Assembly (NCBI GenBank): GCA_006386115.1
Contig: VFIW01000110.1
Coordinates: 95,112 to 141,293 of the forward strand
DNA length: 46,182 nucleotides
Origin: Globisporangium splendens
Lineage: Eukaryota > Oomycota > Peronosporomycetes > Pythiales > Pythiaceae
Direction of reading: 5' to 3'
The translations under genes were made by a program, and so were the position numbers. Numbering within the stretch: the first letter of the stretch is position 1; every line of letters starts with the position of its first letter. A model generated the notes under the pieces. The model was given only the letters and a program-made list of their open reading frames with translations. It was not told where the DNA came from and did no database searches. Shown piece after piece: positions 30,734 through 41,294 of this stretch.

Positions 30734-33700
30734 ATGGCGGTGACGCGCGAAGACGAAGCGGACGCTCCGGCGTCCCCCGTGCGCGTGCACGACGAGCACG
30801 AGAGCGGAGCAGCAGCTGAGGAAGCGCGTGGCCCGTCGACGCCAGTGCATCCGCCTTCGTCCCCCGTGGCGCCAGCAACGCCCGCAGCAGCCGCAGTTCC
30901 ATCGTCTCCAGTGGCGCCGGCGACGCCTGTACCACCCGCAGCGCCGAAGACCCGCCTGATGATCACGAAGATGCAGCTGGAGAACTTCAAGTCGTATGCC
31001 GGCAAAGTGGAGATCGGACCCTTCCACCAGTGCTTCAGCGCGGTTGTCGGACCGAACGGGAGTGGCAAGTCGAACGTGATCGATGCGCTGCTGTTTGTGT
31101 TTGGCAAGCGCGCGTCCAAGTTGCGTCTGAAGAAAGTATCGGAGCTCGTGCATCGGTCCGCGAGTTTCCCGGATTTGGAGACTGCGACGGTGTCGGTGTT
31201 CTTCCATGAGATCTACGATGAGAGCGAGGACGGCAAGGAAGAAGAGGTCAGGGACGCCGAGGCGCGCGCGCGCGCGACTGTGAATGGCCACTTGGAATCG
31301 TACCGCGTGGTACCGAACTCGGAGTTTGTCGTGACGCGATCCGCAACCAAGAGCAACGTGAGCAAGTACTTTGTGAACGACCGTCCGAGTAACTTTACGC
31401 AGGTGACGGAGCTGCTGTCGGGCAAAGGCATCGACTTGGACAACAACCGATTCCTGATCCTCCAGGGCGAAGTCGAACAGATCGCGATGATGAAAAGCAA
31501 GGCTCCCGAGGGTTCGAGCGAAGACGGACTGCTCGAGTACTTGGAAGACATTATCGGCTCGAATGTGTACGTCGAGCCGACGGAGAAAGTGTGGCAAGAA
31601 GTCGAAGACTGCAACGAGAAGCGTGCCGAGAAGGTGAACCGTGTGAAGCTCGTGGAAAAGGAGAAGGCGCACTTGGAAGGCCCGCGTCAGGAAGCCATGG
31701 AGTACTTGCGCAAGGAGAAGGAAGTGTATGCGAAGACCAATATCTTGTACCAGTTGTGGATCCAAGACGCGTCGAGCAACCGTAGCGCTTGTGAGACGCG
31801 GAAGCAGGAGTTGCAAGCGCAATACGAAGCCGAATTGGAAAAGATGGAGGCCAACCGCAAGGAGCTCGAGAGTGTCGAGGTCGTGTACCAGAAAGTGAAG
31901 GAGGAGCACGATGTCGTCGCGGTAGAATTGGACGCGACGAAATCGATTTACGCCGATTTTGAAAAGGAGGATGTCAAGTTGCGTGAAGAGCTCAAGTTTG
32001 GCAAAGAGCAGCTCAAGGAAATGGAGCAGACCAAGAAGAAGGAGTTGAAGAAGCAGAAATCGATTCTGCAAAAGCAAGAGGAAAACGAAGAACTCGTTCC
32101 GCAACTCGAGAAAGAAGTGGAAAAACTTCAGGAAAAACTGAAGAAGCAGGAACAGGTGATCGAAACCATTCTCGAAGAGCACAAAACGGAGACGGAGAAG
32201 TTGCGCAGCACGATGGAGACTTTGCAAAACGAGATGGAGCCGTTCCAGGCGCAGATGAACGAGTTGCGATCGGTGATCGATACGACGGAGACGGAGATTC
32301 AGCTTGTAGAAGAGCCCGTGACGAATGCGAAAAAGGCGCTCGAAGCGAATGTGAATGCGATCGAAGACGCCGAAGCAACCATTGAGGACATCGAGCACCA
32401 ACAGGAGCAGAAACGTGGCGACCTTGAGAACATGAAGAAGCGCATCATTATCGCCGAGAAAGAGCTCGCCCATGCGAAGGAGCAAGACGGAGTGGTGTCG
32501 GAGAAATACCGTGAAGCTCGTTCGAAGGCCGAGGAGGCGTCCGGTGCAGTGCAATCGCAAGCCACAAGAAGCCGAATGCTGCGAGCGCTTTTGGATGCCA
32601 GCAAGCCGGGACAGCCGCTGGCAAACGCTGGGCTCTTTGGTCGTCTGGGTGACTTGGGTGCTATTGATGCGAAATACGATGTCGCGATCTCGACGGCATG
32701 CAGTGCCTTGGACAATCTTGTTGTCGCGACGACGTCGGGTGCGCAAGCGTGCGTTGAGTTTCTGCGCAAGAACAACCTTGGTCGTACGACGTTCCTCATC
32801 CTGGAGCAACTTGGGTACCTGCACTCGAAGTGCAGCCAGCAATTCCGCCCGATCACGGGACCTTCCGGTCAACAAGCACCTCGGCTGTTTGACCTGGTGC
32901 AAGTGAGTGACCAGAAGTTTTTGCCGTCTTTCTACTTTGCGCTTCGTGATACCCTTGTGGCCAAGGATCTGGATGAAGCTACCGCGATCGCGTACCAAGG
33001 TAATCAGTGCAAGTACCGTGTGGTGACGCTCGATGGACAGCTCGTGGAACTCTCTGGTGCCATGTCAGGTGGTGGCAAGCGCACGAAGAGCGGTGGTATG
33101 TCGAGCTCCATTGCTTCGAGTGGGTTGAGCGAGGGCGAAATCTCTGCACTTCAGAAGGATGCCGCTGACTTGAAGGCTGAGTTGGAGCGCGTTCGTAACG
33201 AGAAATTTGCTCTTGAGAAGGAAGTCTCTAAATTGACTCGAGACATTGAGCAATACGAAAACGAGCTGCCACGACTTGAGTTGAACTTGGGTGCGACTAA
33301 GACCAAGCTCACGGATCTTCGCGAGACCAAGAAAAGTCTTGAAAAGCAAACTACTCTGTCCGCTGACGCCAAGAAGCAGGTTGCGAAACTGAAGAAAACG
33401 AAGAGCGCCAAGGAAGTAGAATTTGAAGATATCAAGAAGAAGGTGCAAGGAATGGAAAGCAAACTCGCGGAGCTGAAGGAGAAAATTCTTGACGTTGGGG
33501 GTGCTAAGCTCCGCAAGGAACAAGATGTGGCGAAGAGGATCACGAAGCAGATTGACGAGAAGACGAAGCAGATGACCAAGATTCGTGTGGATTTCAAGAG
33601 TAGTCAGAAGAACAGTGAGAAGAACATCCAAGCCCTGGCGCAACTGGAAGAAGACATGGAAGCGCTCAAGAAGAAAATTGAAGATATCCGCGGACAGATC

Positions 33701-35032
33701 ACGGCCATGGAAGAGAAAGCCATGGAAGTCGTCCAGAAAGTGGAGACGATTGAAAAAGAGGTCAAGAAGAAGGAAGAGTCTTTGCGGAAGGAAGAAAAGA
33801 AGTATCACAAGCTCAAGAAGCAGTATGATGAGATGCGCAGCGGAGAAGTCGATCTCCAGAACAGTTTGGAGGATTGTGAGAAAATGCTGGAAGAGAACAC
33901 GAAAAAAGAAGCGTATTGGTCGTCGAAGTTGACGACGCTGCACGACGCCTACATCGTGGAACAAGAGCAGAATGCAGGTGTGTTCGACGACGAACCGCGA
34001 GCTCCACGCAAAGAGCGGGAGGAAAAGAAGAAGAAGAAGAAGAAAGCGCCAGGAAAGCCTGTGGCTGCAGACCCTGACAACGAGGACGTCGAGATGGAGG
34101 ATGTCGAGGAAGAGAGCAAAGAAGCTGAGACCGATGAAGCTGCAATGGAGGAAGATGCCGAAGAAGAGAATGACGACGAAGAGGAGCAGGAAGAAGAGGA
34201 TTATATTCACATGGACAAGCTTCCGATCCTGGACGAGAAGGCGCTGGCGTCGTACAACAAGGAAGAAATGAAGTACGAGATTTCTGTGATTGAACAGCAG
34301 CGCGATGAGCTGAAGGCGAATGTCAACATGGGTGCGTTGATGGAGTACAAGGAAAAGGAGATCGAGTACCGCGCTCGTCTCCAAGAACTCGAAGACGCGA
34401 CGAAGCTTCGTGATGAAAAGCGCCACGAGTACGACGAGTTGCGTCGAAAGCGATTGGAAGAGTTCATGACTGGGTTCCGCATCATCACGTTGAAGTTGAA
34501 GGAAATGTACCAGATGATCACGCTCGGTGGAGATGCCGAGTTGGAACTGGTCGACTCGCTCGATCCGTTCTCGGAAGGTGTCGTGTTCAGTGTGCGTCCA
34601 TCGAAGAAGAGTTGGAAGAACATTTCGAACTTGTCTGGTGGTGAGAAGACGTTGGCATCGCTCGCGCTCGTGTTTGCGCTGCATCACTACAAACCGACGC
34701 CATTGTACGTAATGGACGAAATCGACGCGGCACTCGATTTCAAGAACGTGTCCATTGTCGGCAACTATATCAAGCAGCGCACGCGCAATGCGCAGTTTGT
34801 GATCATCTCGCTCCGAAACAACATGTTTGAGCTCGCGGATCGCCTGGTCGGCATCTACAAGACGAACGACGCGACCAAGAGCGTGACAATCAACCCGAAG
34901 GTGTACGAGTCGATGCTGCCGTCGCGACCGCCGATGAAAACCACCGACGACCTGCGAACGCCCAAGAAATCGAGACGAAGCGAACCATCTACTCCCGCGA
35001 GCGTGCTGCGGGATCGAACAAACCAGTCGTGA
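30734..35032 (+). CDS. SMC4: condensin subunit SMC4
   Basis: This is a single exon of 1432 residues from ATG 30734; the frame is open upstream but has no ATG near the promoter motif. After an Ala/Pro-rich N-tail of about 75 residues, the ATPase head has LENFKSYAGKVEIGPF and Walker A GPNGSGKSNVIDA. Long coiled coils flank a hinge (about 32570-33100) with AGLFGRLGDLGAID. The C-terminal head has the signature LSGGEKTLASLALVFALHHY and Walker B LYVMDEIDAALD. The pattern matches SMC4 of condensin, which pairs with SMC2 to compact mitotic chromosomes. The second coiled coil carries an unusual insertion (about 34017-34215): a Lys tract followed by a long Asp/Glu-rich stretch. This makes the protein longer than the roughly 1290 residues of human SMC4. 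Confidence 0.96.
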   Translation: MAVTREDEADAPASPVRVHDEHESGAAAEEARGPSTPVHPPSSPVAPATPAAAAVPSSPVAPATPVPPAAPKTRLMITKMQLENFKSYAGKVEIGPFHQCFSAVVGPNGSGKSNVIDALLFVFGKRASKLRLKKVSELVHRSASFPDLETATVSVFFHEIYDESEDGKEEEVRDAEARARATVNGHLESYRVVPNSEFVVTRSATKSNVSKYFVNDRPSNFTQVTELLSGKGIDLDNNRFLILQGEVEQIAMMKSKAPEGSSEDGLLEYLEDIIGSNVYVEPTEKVWQEVEDCNEKRAEKVNRVKLVEKEKAHLEGPRQEAMEYLRKEKEVYAKTNILYQLWIQDASSNRSACETRKQELQAQYEAELEKMEANRKELESVEVVYQKVKEEHDVVAVELDATKSIYADFEKEDVKLREELKFGKEQLKEMEQTKKKELKKQKSILQKQEENEELVPQLEKEVEKLQEKLKKQEQVIETILEEHKTETEKLRSTMETLQNEMEPFQAQMNELRSVIDTTETEIQLVEEPVTNAKKALEANVNAIEDAEATIEDIEHQQEQKRGDLENMKKRIIIAEKELAHAKEQDGVVSEKYREARSKAEEASGAVQSQATRSRMLRALLDASKPGQPLANAGLFGRLGDLGAIDAKYDVAISTACSALDNLVVATTSGAQACVEFLRKNNLGRTTFLILEQLGYLHSKCSQQFRPITGPSGQQAPRLFDLVQVSDQKFLPSFYFALRDTLVAKDLDEATAIAYQGNQCKYRVVTLDGQLVELSGAMSGGGKRTKSGGMSSSIASSGLSEGEISALQKDAADLKAELERVRNEKFALEKEVSKLTRDIEQYENELPRLELNLGATKTKLTDLRETKKSLEKQTTLSADAKKQVAKLKKTKSAKEVEFEDIKKKVQGMESKLAELKEKILDVGGAKLRKEQDVAKRITKQIDEKTKQMTKIRVDFKSSQKNSEKNIQALAQLEEDMEALKKKIEDIRGQITAMEEKAMEVVQKVETIEKEVKKKEESLRKEEKKYHKLKKQYDEMRSGEVDLQNSLEDCEKMLEENTKKEAYWSSKLTTLHDAYIVEQEQNAGVFDDEPRAPRKEREEKKKKKKKAPGKPVAADPDNEDVEMEDVEEESKEAETDEAAMEEDAEEENDDEEEQEEEDYIHMDKLPILDEKALASYNKEEMKYEISVIEQQRDELKANVNMGALMEYKEKEIEYRARLQELEDATKLRDEKRHEYDELRRKRLEEFMTGFRIITLKLKEMYQMITLGGDAELELVDSLDPFSEGVVFSVRPSKKSWKNISNLSGGEKTLASLALVFALHHYKPTPLYVMDEIDAALDFKNVSIVGNYIKQRTRNAQFVIISLRNNMFELADRLVGIYKTNDATKSVTINPKVYESMLPSRPPMKTTDDLRTPKKSRRSEPSTPASVLRDRTNQS
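34017..34215 (+). repeat. Lys tract and acidic low-complexity insertion within SMC4
   Basis: EEKKKKKKKAPGKP is followed by about 50 residues dominated by Glu and Asp. The DNA is a purine-rich GAA/GAG/GAC run. It interrupts the C-terminal coiled coil shortly before the head domain and is likely a disordered surface loop. Confidence 0.8.
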
Positions 35033-35511
35033 GTGGGCTGCAACTTTGGTTTTCTCGAAATAGTGACTGATGCGTCCTTCAAGGTAGCGAGGTAGTAGAC
35101 ATGTTCATGGATGCTTTGCAGGACCTTTTGCGACTTCTAAAACGATGAATGAATATACACGTGCAGTGCGTTGCTATTGTTGGTGGGAGTGTGGTCTCTT
35201 GATCAGCAAAAGTGTGTTGATGTGGACGTTTTTGCATCGGATTTCACCAAACACAGCTCGGCCTTCTATTTATTTGTGTCCCGTCAAAAGCTCTGGTATT
35301 TTTATACTTGAAACTTGTACACTAATCGGCATTGGACTTCTAATTGCATCGGGTGTCTGCTTGGTGTCCCTGCAGCTTCAATAAAGGGACGTTTCTTCTG
35401 AAAGCCCTTTTTCAACTGCAAGGTGAACCATTGCCTCCCAAAAACGGGACAAACAATCGTTAAAAACGGGAAACTCAGGTCTAGTGATCTCAGTGCCAAG
35501 CACAAGCATTG
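35033..35511. other. SMC4 3' flank, no gene seen
   Basis: 480 bp downstream of the SMC4 stop. AATAAA-type signals occur (for example near 35382), but no ORF is supportable. Confidence 0.5.
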
Positions 35512-36321
35512 ATAGACGTGATCGGCACGCATGAGCGCGTGCGCGCGGCTGTGCCCGTGAAGCTGCTCGCCAAGACGCGTCCGCTTGGTCACGTCGGCGA
35601 GCACGTCAAGCTACTGCAGCGTGACTGCATAGCGCTGCCGCCTGTGCTCTCGCCGTCGTACTTTGTGGACCAAGTGTGACACACGCGCATGATGCACCCG
35701 CAGGTGTACATGTCGGCGTGCCGCGTGTTGCTGTTGTTCGAGCACCGACGCCGCCCTCGAGTCCCGTTCGCGTCGTCAGTTCTCCACCTCCTGTATCGTG
35801 CAACGCGCCTATCAAGAGGGAAGTAGAAGTGATTGATGTCTCCGATGGCAGCGACGCATTGCCTGCAGTGCGGACTCAAGCAAGCCGACCTTCGCCAGTG
35901 ACTTCTGGTGCTGTTGGTAATGCCAGCACAGCTACGTCTATTACTGCCAGCTTACCAACGCTCGAGACTACGGCTATGACTGCGATGGTCGAAATGGCTA
36001 CTACTACTGCTACTACTACTACTACAAGTGCGAGCGGTACTAGTGCTACAACGCCTACGGCTACGAGAGCAGCCACGCGCAGTGCAGAGTCGTCGTCATC
36101 CAGGAAGCGCATCACACTTCACGTGAAGACTCCCGGCGGTGAGACCCACGACGGTCGGCATGTTCAAGCGCTACATTATGCACGCCACGGGCATTGCTCC
36201 AAACGAGCAGCGCCTCGTGTACTGTCCTCTCGTGCTTCGCGACTCGAACAACACCCTTGAACACTACAGCCTGCAGCACCACTCGGTTGTACACATAGCG
36301 TTGTGCCTCCACGAAAGCTGA
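35512..36321 (+). pseudogene. decayed gene with SIM-like motif and C-terminal ubiquitin-like domain
   Basis: The 5' part, 35512-35679, is nearly the same protein as the small ORF at 44885-45007 (DVIGTHERVRAAVPVKLLAK against DVIDTLERVHASVPVNLLAK), but its start codon is ATA instead of ATG. A TGA at 35677 ends that frame. A second frame (to about 36140) encodes a Pro/Ser/Thr/Ala-rich region with EVEVIDVSDGSD, which resembles a SUMO-interacting motif. It then gives ITLHVKTPGGET, the first strand of a ubiquitin fold. The fold continues in another frame as MFKRYIMHATGIAPNEQRLVY, DSNNTLEHYSLQHHSVVHI and LCLHES. A frameshift at about 36140-36155 splits the fold. Introns might repair part of this, but I found no convincing one at the split. 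Confidence 0.6.
35998..36025 (+). repeat. CTA/ACT trinucleotide microsatellite
   Basis: Near-perfect (CTA)n interrupted once by CTG. It encodes a Thr tract in the low-complexity middle of the decayed ubiquitin-like gene. Confidence 0.85.
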
Positions 36322-37083
36322 CGCGTTCCTCGGTCGTATTTATCGTCTATCTACTCAGCCACAACGGAGATTCCAGTGCAGACAAGAAAGACGAGTCTTG
36401 TGGGGTCATCCGACATGAGCTCATCTGAATGCGAAACCTGGTAGTCTTCCACGCGTGAGGTGGCACCCATCAAGCCCAGGTTGAGTGCTTCAATCTTGTG
36501 CGATACCTGAAGGTTTCTGAATCAAGTGCTGGTTGCGAAAAGCGCCGTCCCAGACCAAAACGATGTCTCGTCGAGCAGCCGCGAGTTCACGACATTGTGG
36601 ATTGATCATGCGACCTTGTCGCCAGGAAGACTTAGAAGTGGACGGCCACCATCCTCGAAACGTTGCTGCGTCACGTATTGAGCCGAGAGAAGCAATGCCA
36701 GATGCCAAATCGATCATGAAGTTGCCATATCGCTGGAAAGGACGTGAGTATCGATCCTGGACGAAGGTTGATGGGGGGGAATGTTGAGACGTTTCCGTCC
36801 GCGTGATGAGGAAATGAATGAAGACATTTTTGAGAGCGCGAAGCTCTCGGCAGCGCGTGTTTGCCTTTTGAGGAAAAAGATCTTTTTTGCTGAAACATCA
36901 TGCTGTCGGCGATTCCACACACGTATTTCGCCTGACAGCAAGTCAAGAAACGACATCATAGGATTTTTAGTCTATTCGACCATCACGAGATTAATCTAAT
37001 GGTGGTGGTTGTATGGCAGTCGTACTGGTCGATAAGCGTGCATGCTCCCTTCCAAAAAGCGCGGGGAGGGATAGGGTTCGAAA

Positions 37084-37398
37084 ATGTGCGCGATCGTCCT
37101 TTTTATTTTGCTGTTGTTTGTTGCTGCTGGCAAAGTCTGCTTGTCGGGTTTGGCAAATTATGATCGACAAGCAGACACACAAAATGAAGCTGCAGCATCC
37201 AAAGCATTGCAACTCACACACTGCACTGGAACGTTGTCGCCTTTATCAGAGAGGGAAGGAGGGAGCGACCCCCCCCCCCCCCATCTGCCTCCTTTCGCGA
37301 AAATAACGCCTTTTGCTGCAATTCACGATGATGAAAAACACCCAACATCGTCAGCATCTTCCCTCCAAGTCAGCACACCCAAAGTGATAATAGTATGA
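37084..37398 (+). CDS. candidate small secreted protein, very uncertain
   Basis: A 104-residue ORF whose first 22 residues (MCAIVLFILLLFVAAGKVCL and two more) form a strong hydrophobic signal-peptide-like segment. The rest is low-complexity and includes a Pro run encoded by the 14-base C tract. There are few cysteines, no RXLR motif and no clear promoter. It may be a chance frame; it is listed because oomycete genomes encode many small secreted proteins. Confidence 0.2.
   Translation: MCAIVLFILLLFVAAGKVCLSGLANYDRQADTQNEAAASKALQLTHCTGTLSPLSEREGGSDPPPPHLPPFAKITPFAAIHDDEKHPTSSASSLQVSTPKVIIV
37269..37282. repeat. poly-C tract (14 bases)
   Basis: An uninterrupted run of 14 C, preceded by GGGAGGGAGC. 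A G-run of this length on the other strand could form unusual structure. The length may also be affected by sequencing error. Confidence 0.9.
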
Positions 37399-37470
37399 TC
37401 GACCCCCAGCAGATTTATTGCTGTGTGCGCATCTGGCATACGACAGCCTGTCGAAGAAACATGTGAAGCC

Positions 37471-37493
37471 AGTGAGTGAGTGAGTGAGCGAGC
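37471..37493. repeat. GTGA tetranucleotide microsatellite
   Basis: AGTGAGTGAGTGAGTGAG, then GAGC. Short simple repeat. Confidence 0.85.
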
Positions 37494-37911
37494 AACCGGT
37501 GCTTCTGGCAATGCAATGCGCATTGTTTTGTGCTTTGGATCCCAATTCGAATCATGCTCGAAGCTGGTTCTGGCAGCACATGGAGCTGGTTATCAGGCTG
37601 CAACTGTCGCATTCGAGACCCCTAACCGTGGCGCAGTCCGCCACCACCTCCCCTTCCCCTCGATCGTCGTGTTCTGTTTTTTTTCCAGCAAACTTTTCGT
37701 TGAGCAAGTGGTGCTCGTGTTTGTCAAATCTGCCCAGCATGCGCAAAAAAGCAAAAGACTAGACTTGGAAAATGTATGCAGCCATCCAACAACAAACACA
37801 AAAAAAGCGAGGCATCCATCCATCCTCTCACAGAATAACGGCCACCCACACAACAAGCAAGCAAGCAAACAAATGGCAAAGAGGCTGGATGCTGCTGCAC
37901 ACAGACGGTAA

Positions 37912-37928
37912 AGAGAGAGAGAGAGAGC
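37912..37928. repeat. GA dinucleotide microsatellite
   Basis: About eight GA units after GGTAA; simple repeat in the OGT upstream region. Confidence 0.85.
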
Positions 37929-38164
37929 GACGAGGACCTGCAGACCTCGTCGGCCCTCATCCCCACAACAGCAGCACAATGCGCAATAGTTAGAACAACA
38001 ACAACAATCGCTGCCACTCACCGCGCCACGTACGCATGCACCCGAAAGGGTTGCTTGCCTGATCGAACCCACTAACTGGCCAGTTCCCAATCTTCTTCCG
38101 CATTGTCGCGCAAGTCGCAACCAACGGACGCTTGCTGCCACAACCCGCCGCCCGCTCGCAAGTG

Positions 38165-38177
38165 TTCATTTCACAAG
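38165..38177 (+). promoter_or_regulatory. initiator-like motif before OGT
   Basis: TTCATTTCACAAG contains the YCAYTYY initiator and lies 30-42 bp before ATG 38207. It supports this ATG over the longer frame that runs through the region. Confidence 0.4.
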
Positions 38178-38206
38178 TCGGCAGGCTGGTTGCTGTTGGT
38201 GCACAC

Positions 38207-41200
38207 ATGGTGTACCCGAATCATCTCTCGGCACCCGTCGCGCCGTCCTTTTCGCAGCAGCGCTTTTCCCAGCAGCACCAGTTCTTCCCTCCAAACGGCG
38301 CGACTGCAAATCACGGCGCTCACAGCAGCATTCGCAGCATGCACCAGAGCGCGAGTCCGTTTGCGGCCGCCACGGACCCCGTCGTGCTCATGGACGCCAG
38401 CGCGCAACGCTTCACGTGTACGTACCTGTCATGCAAATTTGCGTATGCGCAGCATTTGCCGCAATTGTGCTCACTGTATATGCTTGCCTGCTTTGCCGTT
38501 TCCGGTAAATGTTGCAGACCTGTTTACGCTGGCGCACCAGCAGTACCAGATGGGGTACTACCACGAGGCGCTGTGCATCTGCGAACAGCTCTACGACTCG
38601 GACGCGTACCGGACGGACAATCTGCTGCTGCTTGGCGCGCTGCACTTCCAGCTCGGCAACTTCTCCGAGAGCATCTTCTACAACCAGCAGTGCATCCGCG
38701 TGGACCCGAACTTCGCCGAGGCGTACGGCAACCTGGGCAACGCGCTCAAGGAGATCGGCGACCTCATGGGTGCGATCCAGTTCTACCTCAAGGCGATCAA
38801 GCTGCACCCGCGCTTCAGCGACGCGTACAACAACCTCGCCAACTCGTACATGCAGATCGGGCAGACACACGAAGCCGTCGAGACGTACAAGATGGCGCTC
38901 GTGCTTGATCCGTCGTTGGTGGATGCGCACAGCAACCTGGGCAACTTGTACAAGGTGCAGGGTCGATACGAGGACGCCAAGGCGTGCTACACGGAGGCGA
39001 TCCGCGTCAAGCCGACGTTTGCGATCGCATGGAGCAATTTGGCAGGCGTGTTCAAGGACGACGGGCAGCTCGACCTCGCGATCGAGCACTACGAGGAAGC
39101 GATCCGCCTGGCGCCCGATTTCGCCGACGCGCACAGCAACTTAGGCAACGTGCTCAAGGAAAGCGGCCGTCTGCAGGAGGCGATTGTCGCGTACAAGCGC
39201 GCGATCGCGATCCGCCCGGACTTTGCCATCGCGCACGGCAACCTCGCGAGTTCGTTCTACGATGCTGGTCAATTGGAGCTTGCCGTGCAGACGTTCCGCC
39301 ATGCGATCCAGCTCGAGCCAAACTTCCCCGACGCGTACAACAACCTGGGCAATGCGCTGCGCGAACTCGGTCAACTGGAGCAATCGATCAACTGCTACCG
39401 CACGGCGCTGCGGTTGAAACCCGACCATCCACACGCGTACAACAACTTGGGCAACGCGCTCAAGGACAAGGGCATGGTGAAGGAGGCGATCCACTGTTAC
39501 TCGACGGCGGCGCGGTTGCTGCCACACTTCGCGGCCGCGCACAGCAACCTCGGCAGCGTGCTCAAGGAGCAGGGCAAGCTGGACCAAGCGCTCGCACATT
39601 ACCAGGAGGCGATCACGATCGACCCAAACTTCGCCGACGCGTACAGCAACATGGGTAACGTGTTTAAGGACCTCGCGCGGCTGGAGGAGGCGATCCAGTG
39701 CTACAGCACGGCGATCCGATTGAAACCGAACTTCCCCGACGCGTACAGCAACCTGGCAAGCGCGTACAAGGACGGCGGCAGACTCGACGACGCGATCACG
39801 TGCTACCGGAAAGCGATCTCGCTGCGTCCAAATTTCCCCGACGCGTTTGCGAATTATTTCCACTCGATGCTATTTATCTGCGACTGGCAGAGTCGTGACG
39901 ACGATTTCCGGAAATTGGTCGCGTTTCTCGACGCGCAGCTCGCGGTCGACAAGGTTTTGCCGTCGGTACAGCCCTTCCACGCGCTCGTGTACCCGCTGTC
40001 GATGCAACGGTTCCTCGACATCTCGAGACGATATGCTGAGCGCGCGAAGCTAAATGTGAGTCTGGTCGAGATGCCGTTGCTGCGGTACAAGAGCAAGCGG
40101 TCGAACGAGCGGCTGCGCATCGGGTACGTCTCGTCAGATCTCGGGAACCATCCATTGGCGCATCTCATGCAGAGCGTCTTTGGCATGCACACAAAGTCGA
40201 AATTTGAGGTGTTTTGCTATTCCACGACGCCAGATGATGGCTCCGTGTGGCGGCGGAAGATCGCGAGCGAGGTCGAGCATTTCAAGGACATCAGCATGAT
40301 CAGCAATGGCGACGCCGCGCGGTTGATCCACAGCGATGGGATCCACATCCTCATCAATCTGAACGGGTACACGAAGGGTGCGCGGAACGAGATCTTTGCG
40401 CTCAAGCCTGCGCCTGTGCAGGTGAGTTACATGGGCTTTTGCGGCACGCTCGGCGCGGATTACATTCAGTACATGGTTGGCGACGCGACGGTCGTCCCGA
40501 AGGAGCACCGTCGGTACTTCTCCGAGAAGATCATCCACATGCCGCACTCGTACTTCGTTAACGACCACAAACAGTCGGCACGCGACGTGCTCGACGTGGA
40601 GAAATGTCCCACACGTGCGCACTACGGCGTCCCCGAGGACAAGTTTGTGTTTTGCAACTTCAACCAGGTGTACAAGATCGATCCGCAGACGTTTACGACG
40701 TGGATGAACATCCTGAAGCGCGTGCCGAACTCGATCCTGTGGCTGCTGCGATTCCCGCCGATCGCCGAAGCGAACATCCGCGCTGAAGCCAAGGCGCGCG
40801 GCATTAAGAGCCATCGGTTGCATTTTACGGACGTCGCGCCAAAGGACGAACACTTGAAGCGCGGGTACCTCGCGGATCTGTTCTTGGACACCCCTGAGTG
40901 CAATGCACACACGACGGGGTGTGATATCCTCTGGGGTGGCACGCCGATGATCACGATGGCCAAGGACCGCATGGCGTGCCGCGTGGCCTCGAGTCTGCTG
41001 AAAGCTGCCAATCTGAGCGACATGATCACGCAGTCCTTGGAAGAGTACGAGGAACTCGCTGTCGCGCTCGCGGGCGACATGGACAAACTGTGGGAAGTGC
41101 GGCGGCGACTCGAGGACGACCGGCTGAAATGCCCGCTGTTCGACACCCAGCGATGGGTGCAGAATCTCGAGACAGGGCTCACACTTGCGTGGGACCGCCA

Positions 41201-41294
41201 CGAAACTGGCCATGAGCCCGACCACATTGACGTACCCGATATTTATGAACTGCAGAAGCGCAACACGTCGTCGCCTACGAGCAACAGCAAGTAA
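38207..41294 (+). CDS. OGT: O-GlcNAc transferase (OGT/SECRET AGENT type)
   Basis: Two exons, 38207-38417 and 38518-41294, are separated by a 100-bp intron (donor GTACGT, acceptor TTGCAG). The product is 995 residues. A Gln/Ser/Ala-rich N-terminus precedes 13 consecutive 34-residue TPRs, most with the NLGNALK or AYNNL core. These form the substrate-binding superhelix. The catalytic GT41 domain follows, with RIGYVSSDLGNHPLAHLM (the HP...HLM His motif of OGT rather than SPINDLY), QVSYMGFCGTLGADYIQY, FCNFNQVYKIDP and TPECNAHTTGCDILW. These residues bind UDP-GlcNAc. The enzyme adds O-GlcNAc to Ser/Thr of nuclear and cytosolic proteins. All hallmark residues look intact. The human enzyme is of similar length (1046 residues). 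Confidence 0.93.

Larger units (their letters stand above)
36322..38206. other. 1.9 kb intergenic region upstream of OGT
   Basis: No firm gene. It contains a poly-C tract, GTGA and GA microsatellites and a weak candidate for a small secreted protein (separate entries). A G-rich run followed by ATGTTGAGACG near 36775 resembles the polypurine/LTR junction of a retroelement, but no matching LTR is seen. Confidence 0.4.

Noticed and set aside
30701..34687. Very long minus-strand frames (765 and 540 codons) opposite SMC4
   Set aside because: They are Leu/Arg/Phe-rich mirror frames created by the Lys/Glu-rich codon use of SMC4. No start, domain or homology.
36770..36990. G-rich run followed by TGTTGAGACG, possible polypurine tract and LTR start of a Copia-type element
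   Set aside because: No second LTR, no pol homology upstream and no matching terminal CA repeat in the window.
38690..39850. Roughly 102-bp periodic DNA repeats that might suggest a satellite or CRISPR-like array
   Set aside because: The period is three times 34 and is explained by tandem TPR motifs. The repeats are degenerate and coding, without spacers.
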